Below, piece after piece: positions 1-12,239 of a stretch of 64,000 bases of DNA; the stretch's first letter is position 1, and every line of letters begins with the position of its first letter. Origin of the DNA: Costus lasius (Eukaryota > Streptophyta > Magnoliopsida > Zingiberales > Costaceae); NCBI GenBank assembly GCA_027563935.2, contig CM050448.1, positions 68,271,843 to 68,335,842 of the forward strand, in the 5' to 3' direction. Below the pieces are notes generated by a model, which did not search any database, had not been told where the DNA came from, and saw only the letters and a program-made list of their open reading frames with translations. The position numbers were made by a program, and so were the translations under genes.

Positions 1-602
1 ACTCGATTTTGATCTCTGTGGAAATATTGATTTTTAATGATGAGGATGTTGATCTTGATATTAATATTTATATTTATCTTGGTCTTTTAATGATGAGGAT
101 GTTGATCTTGATTATTGTCCATATTTGATGTTTATCATTTTGAAATCTTAATTTAGTATTAATTTTGTTCATGATCCTGATGTTAATCTTGATTTAAATC
201 ATGATTTCAAACTTCATCGTATGATATTCTTCTTTATCTTCTTTTTAATTTAATCTTAAACTCGATTTTGATCTTGTTTGTAATCTTGGTCTTCAATCTT
301 GATATTGTTATTGATATTGATATTGATTTAATCATGATAAAAATTTTGAACTCGATTATGAGCTTTAATTGTTATTAATCTTATTCTCATTCTTATTTAT
401 AACATTGATTTTATTCTTGATAATTATCTTTATCATCATTTTGATCTCAGTTTTGATCTCAGATTTCAGTTTTAATCTTATAATTTTCATCTTTATCTTG
501 CTCCTAATATTCAACTTAAACTCGATTTTGATCTCTGTGGATATATTAATTTTTAATCGTGATATTAATATTTATATTTATCTTGGTCTTTTAATGATAA
601 GG
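1..602 (+). repeat. Satellite array, left edge (about 505-bp monomers)
   Basis: AT-rich tandem satellite. The stretch is nearly identical to about 5024-5625 (offset 5023-5024), so it is a displaced copy of part of the 1919-bp higher-order unit found downstream. The array is broken at 602/603 by a retrotransposon LTR and resumes at 2293. No gene is seen; the open frame starting at 369 begins with TTG and follows the low-complexity hexamer pattern. Confidence 0.93.
598..602. repeat. Left target-site duplication of solo LTR (TAAGG)
   Basis: The 5 bp TAAGG directly before the TG that opens the LTR is repeated directly after its closing CA at 2293-2297. The uninterrupted paralogous satellite at 25810-25814 has a single TAAGG, which fixes the insertion point. 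Confidence 0.9.
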
Positions 603-2292
603 TGAAGGAACCCCTAACATAAAGGGGGGGGGGGGGGGGAAAACCCTAATCATGCGCATCTAGCATGCATGGCGGAAAATAGGGTTTCAAAATCGCATAT
701 GAAACTATATGATCAACTTAAGTTATGAGAAATCATACCAACGCCATAAGCTTGGAATTCGGCTTGGAAGAAGAGATCAAATTAGGTCTCCTCCACAAGT
801 CCACACACAAGATGAAGATGCTCACTTCCTTGAGATCTCTTGTGCTAGCAAGACACCCAAGCCTTATCTTGTCGAATGGAAAGGGTTTGATGAGATGAAT
901 CCGTTCGGCCGAGAGCTTCTCTTGGATGTCTACTCCACACCTTCGTCAACCACACCTCGAAAGGAATCAAGGCGTTGAAGTGAGGAGCTCAACGCATAAG
1001 CGTTTTGGCATTGAAGCAAAACCGGCCCTTGATGACTTTCCATAAATGGAAGTCAATCAAGCCATGCGTTCAAGCCAACCCAAAACGCATTTTGGCATTG
1101 AACCAAGCGTTCATATTTGTGAACCGGTTCAATCCAAAATGTCAAATCGGCTTTGGTTCATCAAACCAAACCGAAATAGCTCAAGCCACTTGGTCTAGAC
1201 CAAATCGAACCCCAAGGCTTATGATCTAACCGTTCATCTCCTGATGCCCCTGATCTCTCCGATCTAGCATCACCTCTCTCGATCGAAGCTTACCGATCTC
1301 AAGCCCTAATCAATCAAACATGATCAGACCAGATCTCACTTACAATCAGAGATTAAATCCCTTTAATCTGAACTCAAAGAATCCAGTCCATACGATCTGA
1401 CTTAAGTAAGCCATATCACCAAATTGTGCGACCCTGAGGGTTTCCTCTAAATGTCGGTAACGATAACTTACGTTATCACGATCAGTGAGGGGTATCTAGC
1501 AACACATCACTGTCTCCCGATATAAAGGAAAGAGTCTTCCAAGACTACTCCCAAACCATAGCACAAGTGTGACTCAATTCACAAGGCATACATATGTCCT
1601 TTACCACTGGATGTTCTTATTGGACAAGCATGTCAAGCCTGTAACTCCAATACGATGAGCATGATTAGATCAGATGCACATAGTCATCTGGGTATGGCCA
1701 TACACTATCTCAATCATCTCATAAGGGGGCCCTTTAGAACATCACACTCCTTAAACAAGGAGACGGCAATCCTATGTCTATCACTAGTGTCCTAACCTGA
1801 TTCAAGCTCACCATCCAAGATAGTCTATAATCATTATGTTTCAAATGATATTGAACTACCTCAAGACAATGACAATCATCATTTAGAAACACAAGTGATC
1901 TCAAGTCAAAGGACATGTGCCACTTGCTGCTTACAAGAATTATTCACATTGTGACAAGCAATGGAATATCCCAGTAGGGTCTGTCCAGTACATCCAATGT
2001 ACCCATGAGTCTACATCTTATTCCATGCTCGAAGCATCCTATAAGATTAGCACTCATATTAGTCTCAATCATATCAAGGCTGTCTCATGTTCACCAAGAT
2101 ATCTCGACTAAGGACATATAGCCTGTCAGCCTAGCTGAACAGCTTTGAGACATTATTCAGAAGTACACTTATTACAGCAGACAAGGTAACAACCTGAATA
2201 ATAACCATGCCTTTATAAACTTAAGAGTTTATTACATGATACTAATACAATCCCAAGGCCTCAAACATTAGCCTTAAGGGCATACCCCAACA
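603..2292 (-). mobile_element. Solo LTR of a Ty1/copia-type retrotransposon
   Basis: A 1690-bp block starts with TGAAGGAACCCC and ends with CATACCCCAACA. It has the same termini and orientation as the LTRs of the copia element at 31810-50933. From about 1230 to 2292 the two are close, with scattered substitutions; from 603 to about 1230 similarity is patchy. It is therefore a related but older or different subfamily. There is no internal region, primer site or coding sequence, and a 5-bp duplication flanks it. This is the signature of a full element reduced to one LTR by recombination between its LTRs. The element's own transcription direction would be the - strand, by analogy with the full copy. 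Short open frames inside it (for example 709-978 and 1005-1229) match no known protein. Confidence 0.9.
624..639 (+). repeat. Homopolymer run of 16 G
   Basis: Sixteen consecutive G lie near the start of the solo LTR. The full-length copia LTRs have a G run of six or seven at the equivalent place. The length is prone to sequencing error and slippage. Confidence 0.85.
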
Positions 2293-2297
2293 TAAGG
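2293..2297. repeat. Right target-site duplication of solo LTR (TAAGG)
   Basis: Second copy of the 5-bp duplication, immediately after the LTR's terminal CA. The satellite continues in register from here. Confidence 0.9.
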
Positions 2298-3741
2298 ATG
2301 TTGATCTTGATTATGATCCACATTTGATGTTTATCATTTTAAAATCTTAATTTAATATTGATTTTGTTCATGATCATGATGTTGATCTTGATTTTAAACA
2401 TGATTTCAAACTTTATCTTATGATATTCATATTTATCTTCTCTTTATTCTTAATTTTAAATTCGATTTTGATCTTGTTTGTAATCTTGGTCTTAAATCTT
2501 GATATTGTTATTAATATTGATATTGATCTAATCATGATGAAAATTTTGAACTCGATTATGAACTTTAATTTGTATTAATCTTATTTTCATTCTTAATTAT
2601 AACATTGATTTTATTCTTGATGATTATCTTCTTCTTCATTTTGATCTCAGATTTTAGTTTTAATATTAATATTTATATTTATCTTGGTCTTCTAATGATG
2701 AGGATGTTGATCTTGATTATGATCCATATTTGATGTTTATCATTTTGGAATCTTAATTTAAAATTGATTTTGTTCATGATCATGATGTTGATCTTGATTT
2801 TAATCTTGATTTCAAACTTCATCTTATGATATGTATCTTTATCTTCTTTTTAATCTTAATCTTAATCTTAATCTCGATTTTGATCTTGTTTGTAATCTTG
2901 GTCTTCAATCTTCATATTGTTATTTGTATTGATATTGATCTAATCATGATGAAAATTTTGAACTCGATTATGAGCTTTAATTGTTATTAATCTTATTCTC
3001 ATTCTTAATTATAACATTGATCTTATTCTTGATAATTATCTTCATCTTCATTTTGATCTCAGTTTTGATTTTAGATTTCAGTTTTAATCTTATAATTTTC
3101 ATCTTTATCTTGCTCCTAATATTCATCTTAAACTCGATTTTGATCTCTGTGAAAATATTGATTTTTAATCTTGATATTAATATTTATATTTATCTAGGTC
3201 TTCTAATGATGAGGATCTTGATCTTGATTATGATCCATATTTGATGTTTATCATTTTGGAATCTTAATTTCAAATTGATTTTGTTCATGATCATGATGTT
3301 GATCTTGATTTTCATCATGATTTCAAACTTCAACTTATTATATTCATCTTTATCTTCTTTTTAATCTTAATCTTAATCTCGATTTTGATCTTGTTTGTAA
3401 TCTTGGTCTCAAATCTTGACATTGTTATTAATATTGATATTGATCTAATCATGATGAAAATTTTAAACTCAATTATGAACTTTAATCGTTAATAATCTTA
3501 TTCTTATTCTTAATTATAACATTGATTTTATTCTTGATAATTATCTTTATCTTCATTTTGATCTCAGATTTTAGTTTTAATCTTATAATCTTCATCTTTA
3601 TCTTGCTCCTAATATTCATATTAAACTCGATTTTGATCTCTGTTGAAATATTGATTTTTAATCTTGATATTAATATTTATATTTATCTTGGTTTTTTAAT
3701 TATGAGGATGTTGATCTTGATTATGATCCATATTTGATTTT
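2293..3741 (+). repeat. Satellite array between solo LTR and higher-order repeat
   Basis: About three 505-bp monomers, one with an internal deletion near 2655-2665 that joins the TCAGATTTTAGTTTTAAT region straight to the TATTAATATTTATATT region. The same deletion junction recurs near 9640 and 26180, so those monomers share descent. The whole stretch is copied at 9273-10721 with only a few differences. No gene is seen. Confidence 0.92.
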
Positions 3742-5660
3742 ATCATTTTGGAATCTTAATTTAAAAATGATTTTGTTCATGATCATGATGTTGATCTTGA
3801 TTTTAATCATGATTTCAAACTTCATCTTATGATATTCATCTTTATCTTCTTTTTAATCTTAATCTTAATCTTGATTTTGATATTGTTTGTAATCTTGGTC
3901 TTCAATCTTCATATTGTTATTAATATTGATATTGATCTAATCATGATGAAAATTTTGAACTCGATTACGAGCTTTAATTGTTATTAATCTTATTTTCATT
4001 CTTAATTATAACATTGATCTTATTCTTGATATTTATCTTCATCTTCATTTTGATCTCAGTTTTGATTTTAGATTTCAGTTTTAATTTTATAATTTTCATC
4101 TTTATCTTGCTCCTAATATTCATCTTAAATTCGATTTTGATATCTGTGAAAATATTGATTTTTAGTCTTGATATTAATATTTATATTTATCTAGGTCTTC
4201 TAATAATGAGTATGTTGATCTTGATTATGATCCATATTTGATGTTTATCATTTTGGAATCTTAATTTAAAATTGATTTAGTTCATGATCATGATGTTGAT
4301 CTTGATTTTAATCATGATTTCAAACTTCATCTTATGATATTCATCTTTATCTTCTTTTTAATCTTAATCTTAATCTCGATTTTGATCTTGTTTGTAATCT
4401 TGGTCTCAAATCTTGATATTGTTATTAATATTGATATTGATCTAATCATGATGAAAATTTTGAACTCAATTATGAACTTTAATTGTTAATAATCTTATTC
4501 TTATTCTTAATTATAACATTGATTTTATTCTTAATAATTATCTTTATCTTCATTTTGATCTCAGTTTTGATCTCAGATTTTAGTTTTAATCTTATAATCT
4601 TCATCTTTATCTTGCTCTATTAATATTAAACTCGATTTTGATCTCTGTGGAAATATTGATTTTTAATCTTGATATTAATATTTATATTTATCTTGGTCTT
4701 TTAATGATGAGGATGTTGATCTTGATTATGATCCATATTTGATGTTTATCATTTTAAAAACTTAAGTTAATATTGATTTTGTTCATGATCATGATGTTAA
4801 TCTAGATTTTAATCATGATTTCAAACTTCATCTAATCATGATGAAAATTTTGAACTCGATTATGAGCTTTAATTGTTATTAATCTTACTCTCATTCTTAA
4901 TTATAACATTGATTTTATTCTTGATGATTATCTTCATCTTCATTTTGATCTCAGTTTTGATCTCAGATTTCAGTTTTAATCTTATAATCTTTATCTTTAT
5001 CTTGCTCCTAATATTCATCTTAAACTCGATTTTGATCTCTGTGGAAATATTGATTTTTAATGATGAGGATGTTGATCTTGATATTAATATTTATATTTAT
5101 CTTGGTCTTTTAATGATGAGGATGTTGATCTTGATTATTGTCCATATTTGATGTTTATCATTTTGAAATCTTAATTTAGTATTAATTTTGTTCATGATCC
5201 TGATGTTAATCTTGATTTAAATCATGATTTCAAACTTCATCGTATGATATTCTTCTTTATCTTCTTTTTAATCTTAATCTTAAACTCGATTTTGATCTTG
5301 TTTGTAATCTTGGTCTTCAATCTTGATATTGTTATTGATATTGATATTGATTTAATCATGATAAAAATTTTGAACTCGATTATGAGCTTTAATTGTTATT
5401 AATCTTATTCTCATTCTTATTTATAACATTGATTTTATTCTTGATAATTATCTTTATCATCATTTTGATCTCAGTTTTGATCTCAGATTTCAGTTTTAAT
5501 CTTATAATCTTCATCTTTATCTTGCTCCTAATATTCAACTTAAACTCGATTTTGATCTCTGTGGATATATTAATTTTTAATCGTGATATTAATATTTATA
5601 TTTATCTTGGTCTTTTAATGATAAGGATGTTGATCTTGATTATGATCCACATTTGATTTG
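3742..5660 (+). repeat. Higher-order repeat unit, copy 1 (1919 bp)
   Basis: First of three head-to-tail copies of a composite unit built of four monomers. Landmark spacings are 504, 391, 520 and 504 bp, which sum to 1919. The 391-bp member is truncated; the 520-bp member carries an extra 15 bp (ATGATGAGGATGTTG-like) that duplicates part of the neighbouring segment. Copies 1 and 2 are almost identical over their full length. Confidence 0.9.
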
Positions 5661-7579
5661 ATCATTTTGGAATCTTAATTTAAAAATGATTTTGTTCATG
5701 ATCATGATGTTGATCTTGATTTTAATCATGATTTCAAACTTCATCTTATGATATTCATCTTTATCTTCTTTTTAATCTTAATCTTAATCTTGATTTTGAT
5801 ATTGTTTGTAATCTTGGTCTTCAATCTTCATATTGTTATTAATATTGATATTGATCTAATCATGATGAAAATTTTGAACTCGATTACGAGCTTTAATTGT
5901 TATTAATCTTATTTTCATTCTTAATTATAACATTGATCTTATTCTTGATATTTATCTTCATCTTCATTTTGATCTCAGTTTTGATTTTAGATTTCAGTTT
6001 TAATTTTATAATTTTCATCTTTATCTTGCTCCTAATATTCATCTTAAATTCGATTTTGATATCTGTGAAAATATTGATTTTTAGTCTTGATATTAATATT
6101 TATATTTATCTAGGTCTTCTAATAATGAGTATGTTGATCTTGATTATGATCCATATTTGATGTTTATCATTTTGGAATCTTAATTTAAAATTGATTTAGT
6201 TCATGATCATGATGTTGATCTTGATTTTAATCATGATTTCAAACTTCATCTTATGATATTCATCTTTATCTTCTTTTTAATCTTAATCTTAATCTCGATT
6301 TTGATCTTGTTTGTAATCTTGGTCTCAAATCTTGATATTGTTATTAATATTGATATTGATCTAATCATGATGAAAATTTTGAACTCAATTATGAACTTTA
6401 ATTGTTAATAATCTTATTCTTATTCTTAATTATAACATTGATTTTATTCTTAATAATTATCTTTATCTTCATTTTGATCTCAGTTTTGATCTCAGATTTT
6501 AGTTTTAATCTTATAATCTTCATCTTTATCTTGCTCTATTAATATTAAACTCGATTTTGATCTCTGTGGAAATATTGATTTTTAATCTTGATATTAATAT
6601 TTATATTTATCTTGGTCTTTTAATGATGAGGATGTTGATCTTGATTATGATCCATATTTGATGTTTATCATTTTAAAAACTTAAGTTAATATTGATTTTG
6701 TTCATGATCATGATGTTAATCTAGATTTTAATCATGATTTCAAACTTCATCTAATCATGATGAAAATTTTGAACTCGATTATGAGCTTTAATTGTTATTA
6801 ATCTTACTCTCATTCTTAATTATAACATTGATTTTATTCTTGATGATTATCTTCATCTTCATTTTGATCTCAGTTTTGATCTCAGATTTCAGTTTTAATC
6901 TTATAATCTTTATCTTTATCTTGCTCCTAATATTCATCTTAAACTCGATTTTGATCTCTGTGGAAATATTGATTTTTAATGATGAGGATGTTGATCTTGA
7001 TATTAATATTTATATTTATCTTGGTCTTTTAATGATGAGGATGTTGATCTTGATTATTGTCCATATTTGATGTTTATCATTTTGAAATCTTAATTTAGTA
7101 TTAATTTTGTTCATGATCCTGATGTTAATCTTGATTTAAATCATGATTTCAAACTTCATCGTATGATATTCTTCTTTATCTTCTTTTTAATCTTAATCTT
7201 AAACTCGATTTTGATCTTGTTTGTAATCTTGGTCTTCAATCTTGATATTGTTATTGATATTGATATTGATTTAATCATGATAAAAATTTTGAACTCGATT
7301 ATGAGCTTTAATTGTTATTAATCTTATTCTCATTCTTATTTATAACATTGATTTTATTCTTGATAATTATCTTTATCATCATTTTGATCTCAGTTTTGAT
7401 CTCAGATTTCAGTTTTAATCTTATAATCTTCATCTTTATCTTGCTCCTAATATTCAACTTAAACTCGATTTTGATCTCTGTGGATATATTAATTTTTAAT
7501 CGTGATATTAATATTTATATTTATCTTGGTCTTTTAATGATAAGGATGTTGATCTTGATTATGATCCACATTTGATTTG
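5661..7579 (+). repeat. Higher-order repeat unit, copy 2 (1919 bp)
   Basis: Second copy. Every landmark of copy 1 recurs exactly 1919 bp later (3978 to 5897, 4873 to 6792, 5393 to 7312). Identity between copies is far higher than between neighbouring monomers within one copy, which is the defining property of a higher-order repeat. Confidence 0.92.
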
Positions 7580-9042
7580 ATCATTTTGGAATCTTAATTT
7601 AAAAATGATTTTGTTCATGATCATGATGTTGATCTTGATTTTAATCATGATTTCAAACTTCATCTTATGATATTCATCTTTATCTTCTTTTTAATCTTAA
7701 TCTTAATCTTGATTTTGATATTGTTTGTAATCTTGGTCTTCAATCTTCATATTGTTATTAATATTGATATTGATCTAATCATGATGAAAATTTTGAACTC
7801 GATTACGAGCTTTAATTGTTATTAATCTTATTTTCATTCTTAATTATAACATTGATCTTATTCTTGATATTTATCTTCATCTTCATTTTGATCTCAGTTT
7901 TGATTTTAGATTTCAGTTTTAATTTTATAATTTTCATCTTTATCTTGCTCCTAATATTCATCTTAAATTCGATTTTGATATCTGTGAAAATATTGATTTT
8001 TAGTCTTGATATTAATATTTATATTTATCTAGGTCTTCTAATAATGAGTATGTTGATCTTGATTATGATCCATATTTGATGTTTATCATTTTGGAATCTT
8101 AATTTAAAATTGATTTTGTTCATGATCATGATGTTGATCTTGATTTTAATCATGATTTCAAACTTCATCTTATGATATTCATCTTTATCTTCTTTTTAAT
8201 CTTAATCTTAATCTCGATTTTGATCTTGTTTGTAAGCTTGGTCTCAAATCTTGATATTGTTATTAATATTGATATTGATCTAATCATGATGAAAATTTTG
8301 AACTCAATTATGAACTTTAATTGTTAATAATCTTATTCTTATTCTTAATTATAACATTGATTTTATTCTTAATAATTATCTTTATCTTCATTTTGATCTC
8401 AGTTTTGATCTCAGATTTTAGTTTTAATCTTATAATCTTCATCTTTATCTTGCTCTATTAATATTAAACTCGATTTTGATCTCTGTGGAAATATTGATTT
8501 TTAATCTTGATATTAATATTTATATTTATCTTGGTCTTTTAATGATGAGGATGTTGATCTTGATTATGATCCATATTTGATGTTTATCATTTTAAAAACT
8601 TAAGTTAATATTGATTTTGTTCATGATCATGATGTTAATCTAGATTTTAATCATGATTTCAAACTTCATCTAATCATGATGAAAATTTTGAACTCGATTA
8701 TGAGCTTTAATTGTTATTAATCTTACTCTCATTCTTAATTATAACATTGATTTTATTCTTGATGATTATCTTCATCTTCATTTTGATCTCAGTTTTGATC
8801 TCAGATTTCAGTTTTAATCTTATAATCTTTATCTTTATCTTGCTCCTAATATTCATCTTAAACTCGATTTTGATCTCTGTGGAAATATTGATTTTTAATG
8901 ATGAGGATGTTGATCTTGATATTAATATTTATATTTATCTTGGTCTTTTAATGATGAGGATGTTGATCTTGATTATTGTCCATATTTGAAGTTTATCATT
9001 TTGAAATCTTAATTTAGTATTAATTTAGTATTAATTTTGAAA
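7580..9042 (+). repeat. Higher-order repeat unit, copy 3, truncated (1463 bp)
   Basis: Third copy, in register with copy 2 (5897 to 7816, 6792 to 8711). It has a few private substitutions, such as TGTAAGCTTGG near 8233. It stops abruptly at about 9042, where LTR-derived sequence begins. Just before the break the motif TTAGTATTAA occurs twice in tandem (about 9014-9035); the intact copies have it once. That looks like filler at a rejoined break. Confidence 0.9.
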
Positions 9043-9272
9043 TCTCAATCATATCAAGGCTGTCTCATGTTCACCAAGATATCTCGACTAAGGACATATA
9101 GCCTGTCAGCCTAGCTGAACAGCTTTGAGACATTATTCAGAAGTACACTTATTACAGCAGACAAGGTAACAACCTGAATAATAACCATGCCTTTATAAAC
9201 TTAAGAGTTTATTACATGATACTAATACAATCCCAAGGCCTCAAACATTAGCCTTAAGGGCATACCCCAACA
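9043..9272 (-). mobile_element. Copia-type LTR tail, 230-bp fragment carried by a duplication
   Basis: Matches 2063-2292, the last 230 bp of the solo LTR, at a constant offset of 6980. It is followed by the same TAAGG and the same satellite. It has no TG start and no target duplication of its own on the left. It arrived as part of a duplicated block, not by transposition. Confidence 0.92.
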
Positions 9273-11330
9273 TAAGGATGTTGATCTTGATTATGATCCA
9301 CATTTGATGTTTATCATTTTAAAATCTTAATTTAATATTGATTTTGTTCATGATCATGATGTTGATCTTGATTATAAACATGATTTCAAACTTTATCTTA
9401 TGATATTCATATTTATCTTCTCTTTATTCTTAATTTTAAATTCGATTTTGATCTTGTTTGTAATCTTGGTCTTAAATCTTGATATTGTTATTAATATTGA
9501 TATTGATCTAATCATGATGAAAATTTTGAACTCGATTATGAACTTTAATTTGTATTAATCTTATTTTCATTCTTAATTATAACATTGATTTTATTCTTGA
9601 TGATTATCTTCTTCTTCATTTTGATCTCAGATTTTAGTTTTAATATTAATATTTATATTTATCTTGGTCTTCTAATGATGAGGATGTTGATCTTGATTAT
9701 GATCCATATTTGATGTTTATCATTTTGGAATCTTAATTTAAAATTGATTTTGTTCATGATCATGATGTTGATCTTGATTTTAATCTTGATTTCAAACTTC
9801 ATCTTATGATATGTATCTTTATCTTCTTTTTAATCTTAATCTTAATCTTAATCTCGATTTTGATCTTGTTTGTAATCTTGGTCTTCAATCTTCATATTGT
9901 TATTTGTATTGATATTGATCTAATCATGATGAAAATTTTGAACTCGATTATGAGCTTTAATTGTTATTAATCTTATTCTCATTCTTAATTATAACATTGA
10001 TCTTATTCTTGATAATTATCTTCATCTTCATTTTGATCTCAGTTTTGATTTTAGATTTCAGTTTTAATCTTATAATTTTCATCTTTATCTTGCTCCTAAT
10101 ATTCATCTTAAACTCGATTTTGATCTCTGTGAAAATATTGATTTTTAATCTTGATATTAATATTATATTTATCTAGGTCTTCTAATGATGAGGATCTTGA
10201 TCTTGATTATGATCCATATTTGATGTTTATCATTTTGGAATCTTAATTTCAAATTGATTTTGTTCATGATCATGATGTTGATCTTGATTTTAATCATGAT
10301 TTCAAACTTCAACTTATTATATTCATCTTTATCTTCTTTTTAATCTTAATCTTAATCTCGATTTTGATCTTGTTTGTAATCTTGGTCTCAAATCTTGACA
10401 TTGTTATTAATATTGATATTGATCTAATCATGATGAAAATTTTGAACTCAATTATGAACTTTAATTGTTAATAATCTTATTCTTATTCTTAATTATAACA
10501 TTGATTTTATTCTTGATAATTATCTTTATCTTCATTTTGATCTCAGATTTTAGTTTTAATCTTATAATCTTCATCTTTATCTTGCTCCTAATATTCATAT
10601 TAAACTCGATTTTGATCTCTGTTGAAATATTGATTTTTAATCTTGATATTAATATTTATATTTATCTTGGTTTTTTAATGATGAGGATGTTGATCTTGAT
10701 TATGATCCATATTTGATTTTATCATTTTGGAATCTTAATTTAAAAATGATTTTGTTCATGATCATGATGTTGATCTTGATTTTAATCATGATTTCAAACT
10801 TCATCTTATGATATTCATCTTTATCTTCTTTTTAATCTTAATCTTAATCTTGATTTTGATATTGTTTGTAATCTTGGTCTTCAATCTTCATATTGTTATT
10901 AATATTGATATTGATCTAATCATGATGAAAATTTTGAACTCGATTACGAGCTTTAATTGTTATTAATCTTATTTTCATTCTTAATTATAACATTGATCTT
11001 ATTCTTGATATTTATCTTCATCTTCATTTTGATCTCAGTTTTGATTTTAGATTTCAGTTTTAATTTTATAATTTTCATCTTTATCTTGCTCCTAATATTC
11101 ATCTTAAATTCGATTTTGATATCTGTGAAAATATTGATTTTTAGTCTTGATATTAATATTTATATTTATCTAGGTCTTCTAATAATGAGTATGTTGATCT
11201 TGATTATGATCCATATTTGATGTTTATCATTTTGGAATCCTAATTTAAAATTGATTTTGTTCATGATCATGATGTTGATCTTGATTTTAATCATGATTTC
11301 AAACTTCATCTTATGATATTCATCTTTATC
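9043..11330 (+). repeat. Second copy of a 6980-bp tandem duplication (retained part)
   Basis: Positions 2063 to about 4340 recur here at offset 6980, dropping to 6979 after a 1-bp loss near 10163 (ATATTATATTT versus ATATTTATATTT). Only scattered substitutions separate the copies. The first copy spans 2063-9042 and the second begins exactly where it ends, so this is a tandem duplication. Collinearity is lost at about 11335, where this copy has a deletion joining TTCTTTTT to GATCTTGTTTG. Confidence 0.85.
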
Positions 11331-12239
11331 TTCTTTTTGATCTTGTTTGTAATCTTGGTCTAAAATCTTGATATTGTTATTAATATTGATATTGTTCTAA
11401 TCATGATGAAAATATTGAACTCGATTATGAACTTTAATTGTTAATAATCTTATTCTTATAACGTTGATTTTATTCTTGATAATTATCTTTATCTTCACTT
11501 TGTTCTCAGATGTTAGTTTTAATCTTATAATTTTCATCTTTATCTTGCCCCTAATATTCATATTAAACTCGATTTTGATCTCTGTGGAAATATTGATTTT
11601 TAATCTTGATATTAATATTTATCTTTGTCTTTTAATGATAAGGATGTTGATCTTGATTTTCATCCATATTTGATGTTTATCCTTTTGGAATCTTAATTTA
11701 AAATTGATTTTGTTCATGATCATGATGTTGATCTTGATTTTAATCTTGATTTCAAACTTCCTCTTATGATATTCATCTTTATCTTCTTTTTAATCTTAAT
11801 CTTAATCTCGATTTTGATCTTGTTTGTAATCTTGGTCTCAAATCTTGATATTGTTATTAATATTGATATTGATCTAATTATGATGAAAATTTTGAACTCG
11901 ATTATGTGCTTTAATTGTTATTAATCTTATTCTCATTCTCAATTATAACATTGATCTTATTCTTGATAACTATCTTCATCTTCATTTTGATCTCAGTTTT
12001 GATCTCAGATTTCAGTTTTAATCTTATAATTTTCATCTTTATCTTGCTCCTAATATTCATCTTAAACTCGATTTTGATCTCTGTAGAAATATTGATTTTT
12101 AATCTTGATATTAATATTTATATTTATCTTGGTCTTTTAATGATGAGGATGTTGATCTTGATTATGATCCATATTTGATGTTTATCATTTTGGAATCTTA
12201 ATTTAAAATTGATTTTGTTCATGATCATGATGTTGATCT
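9273..12239 (+). repeat. Satellite array after the LTR fragment
   Basis: About six monomers, with landmarks near 9548, 9961, 10465, 10957, 11443 and 11915. One carries the shared internal deletion near 9640 and one is shortened near 11335-11465. From about 10957 on it is collinear with 27495-28865 and with 30493-31809. No gene is seen. Confidence 0.92.

Noticed and set aside
640..650. Telomere-like AAACCCTAA
   Set aside because: A single occurrence (AAAACCCTAAT at about 640-650) with no tandem TTTAGGG array.
709..2111. Short open frames in the solo LTR
   Set aside because: Inside an LTR. The one at 1917-2111 has a counterpart in the copia LTRs because the DNA is homologous, and there is no known product.
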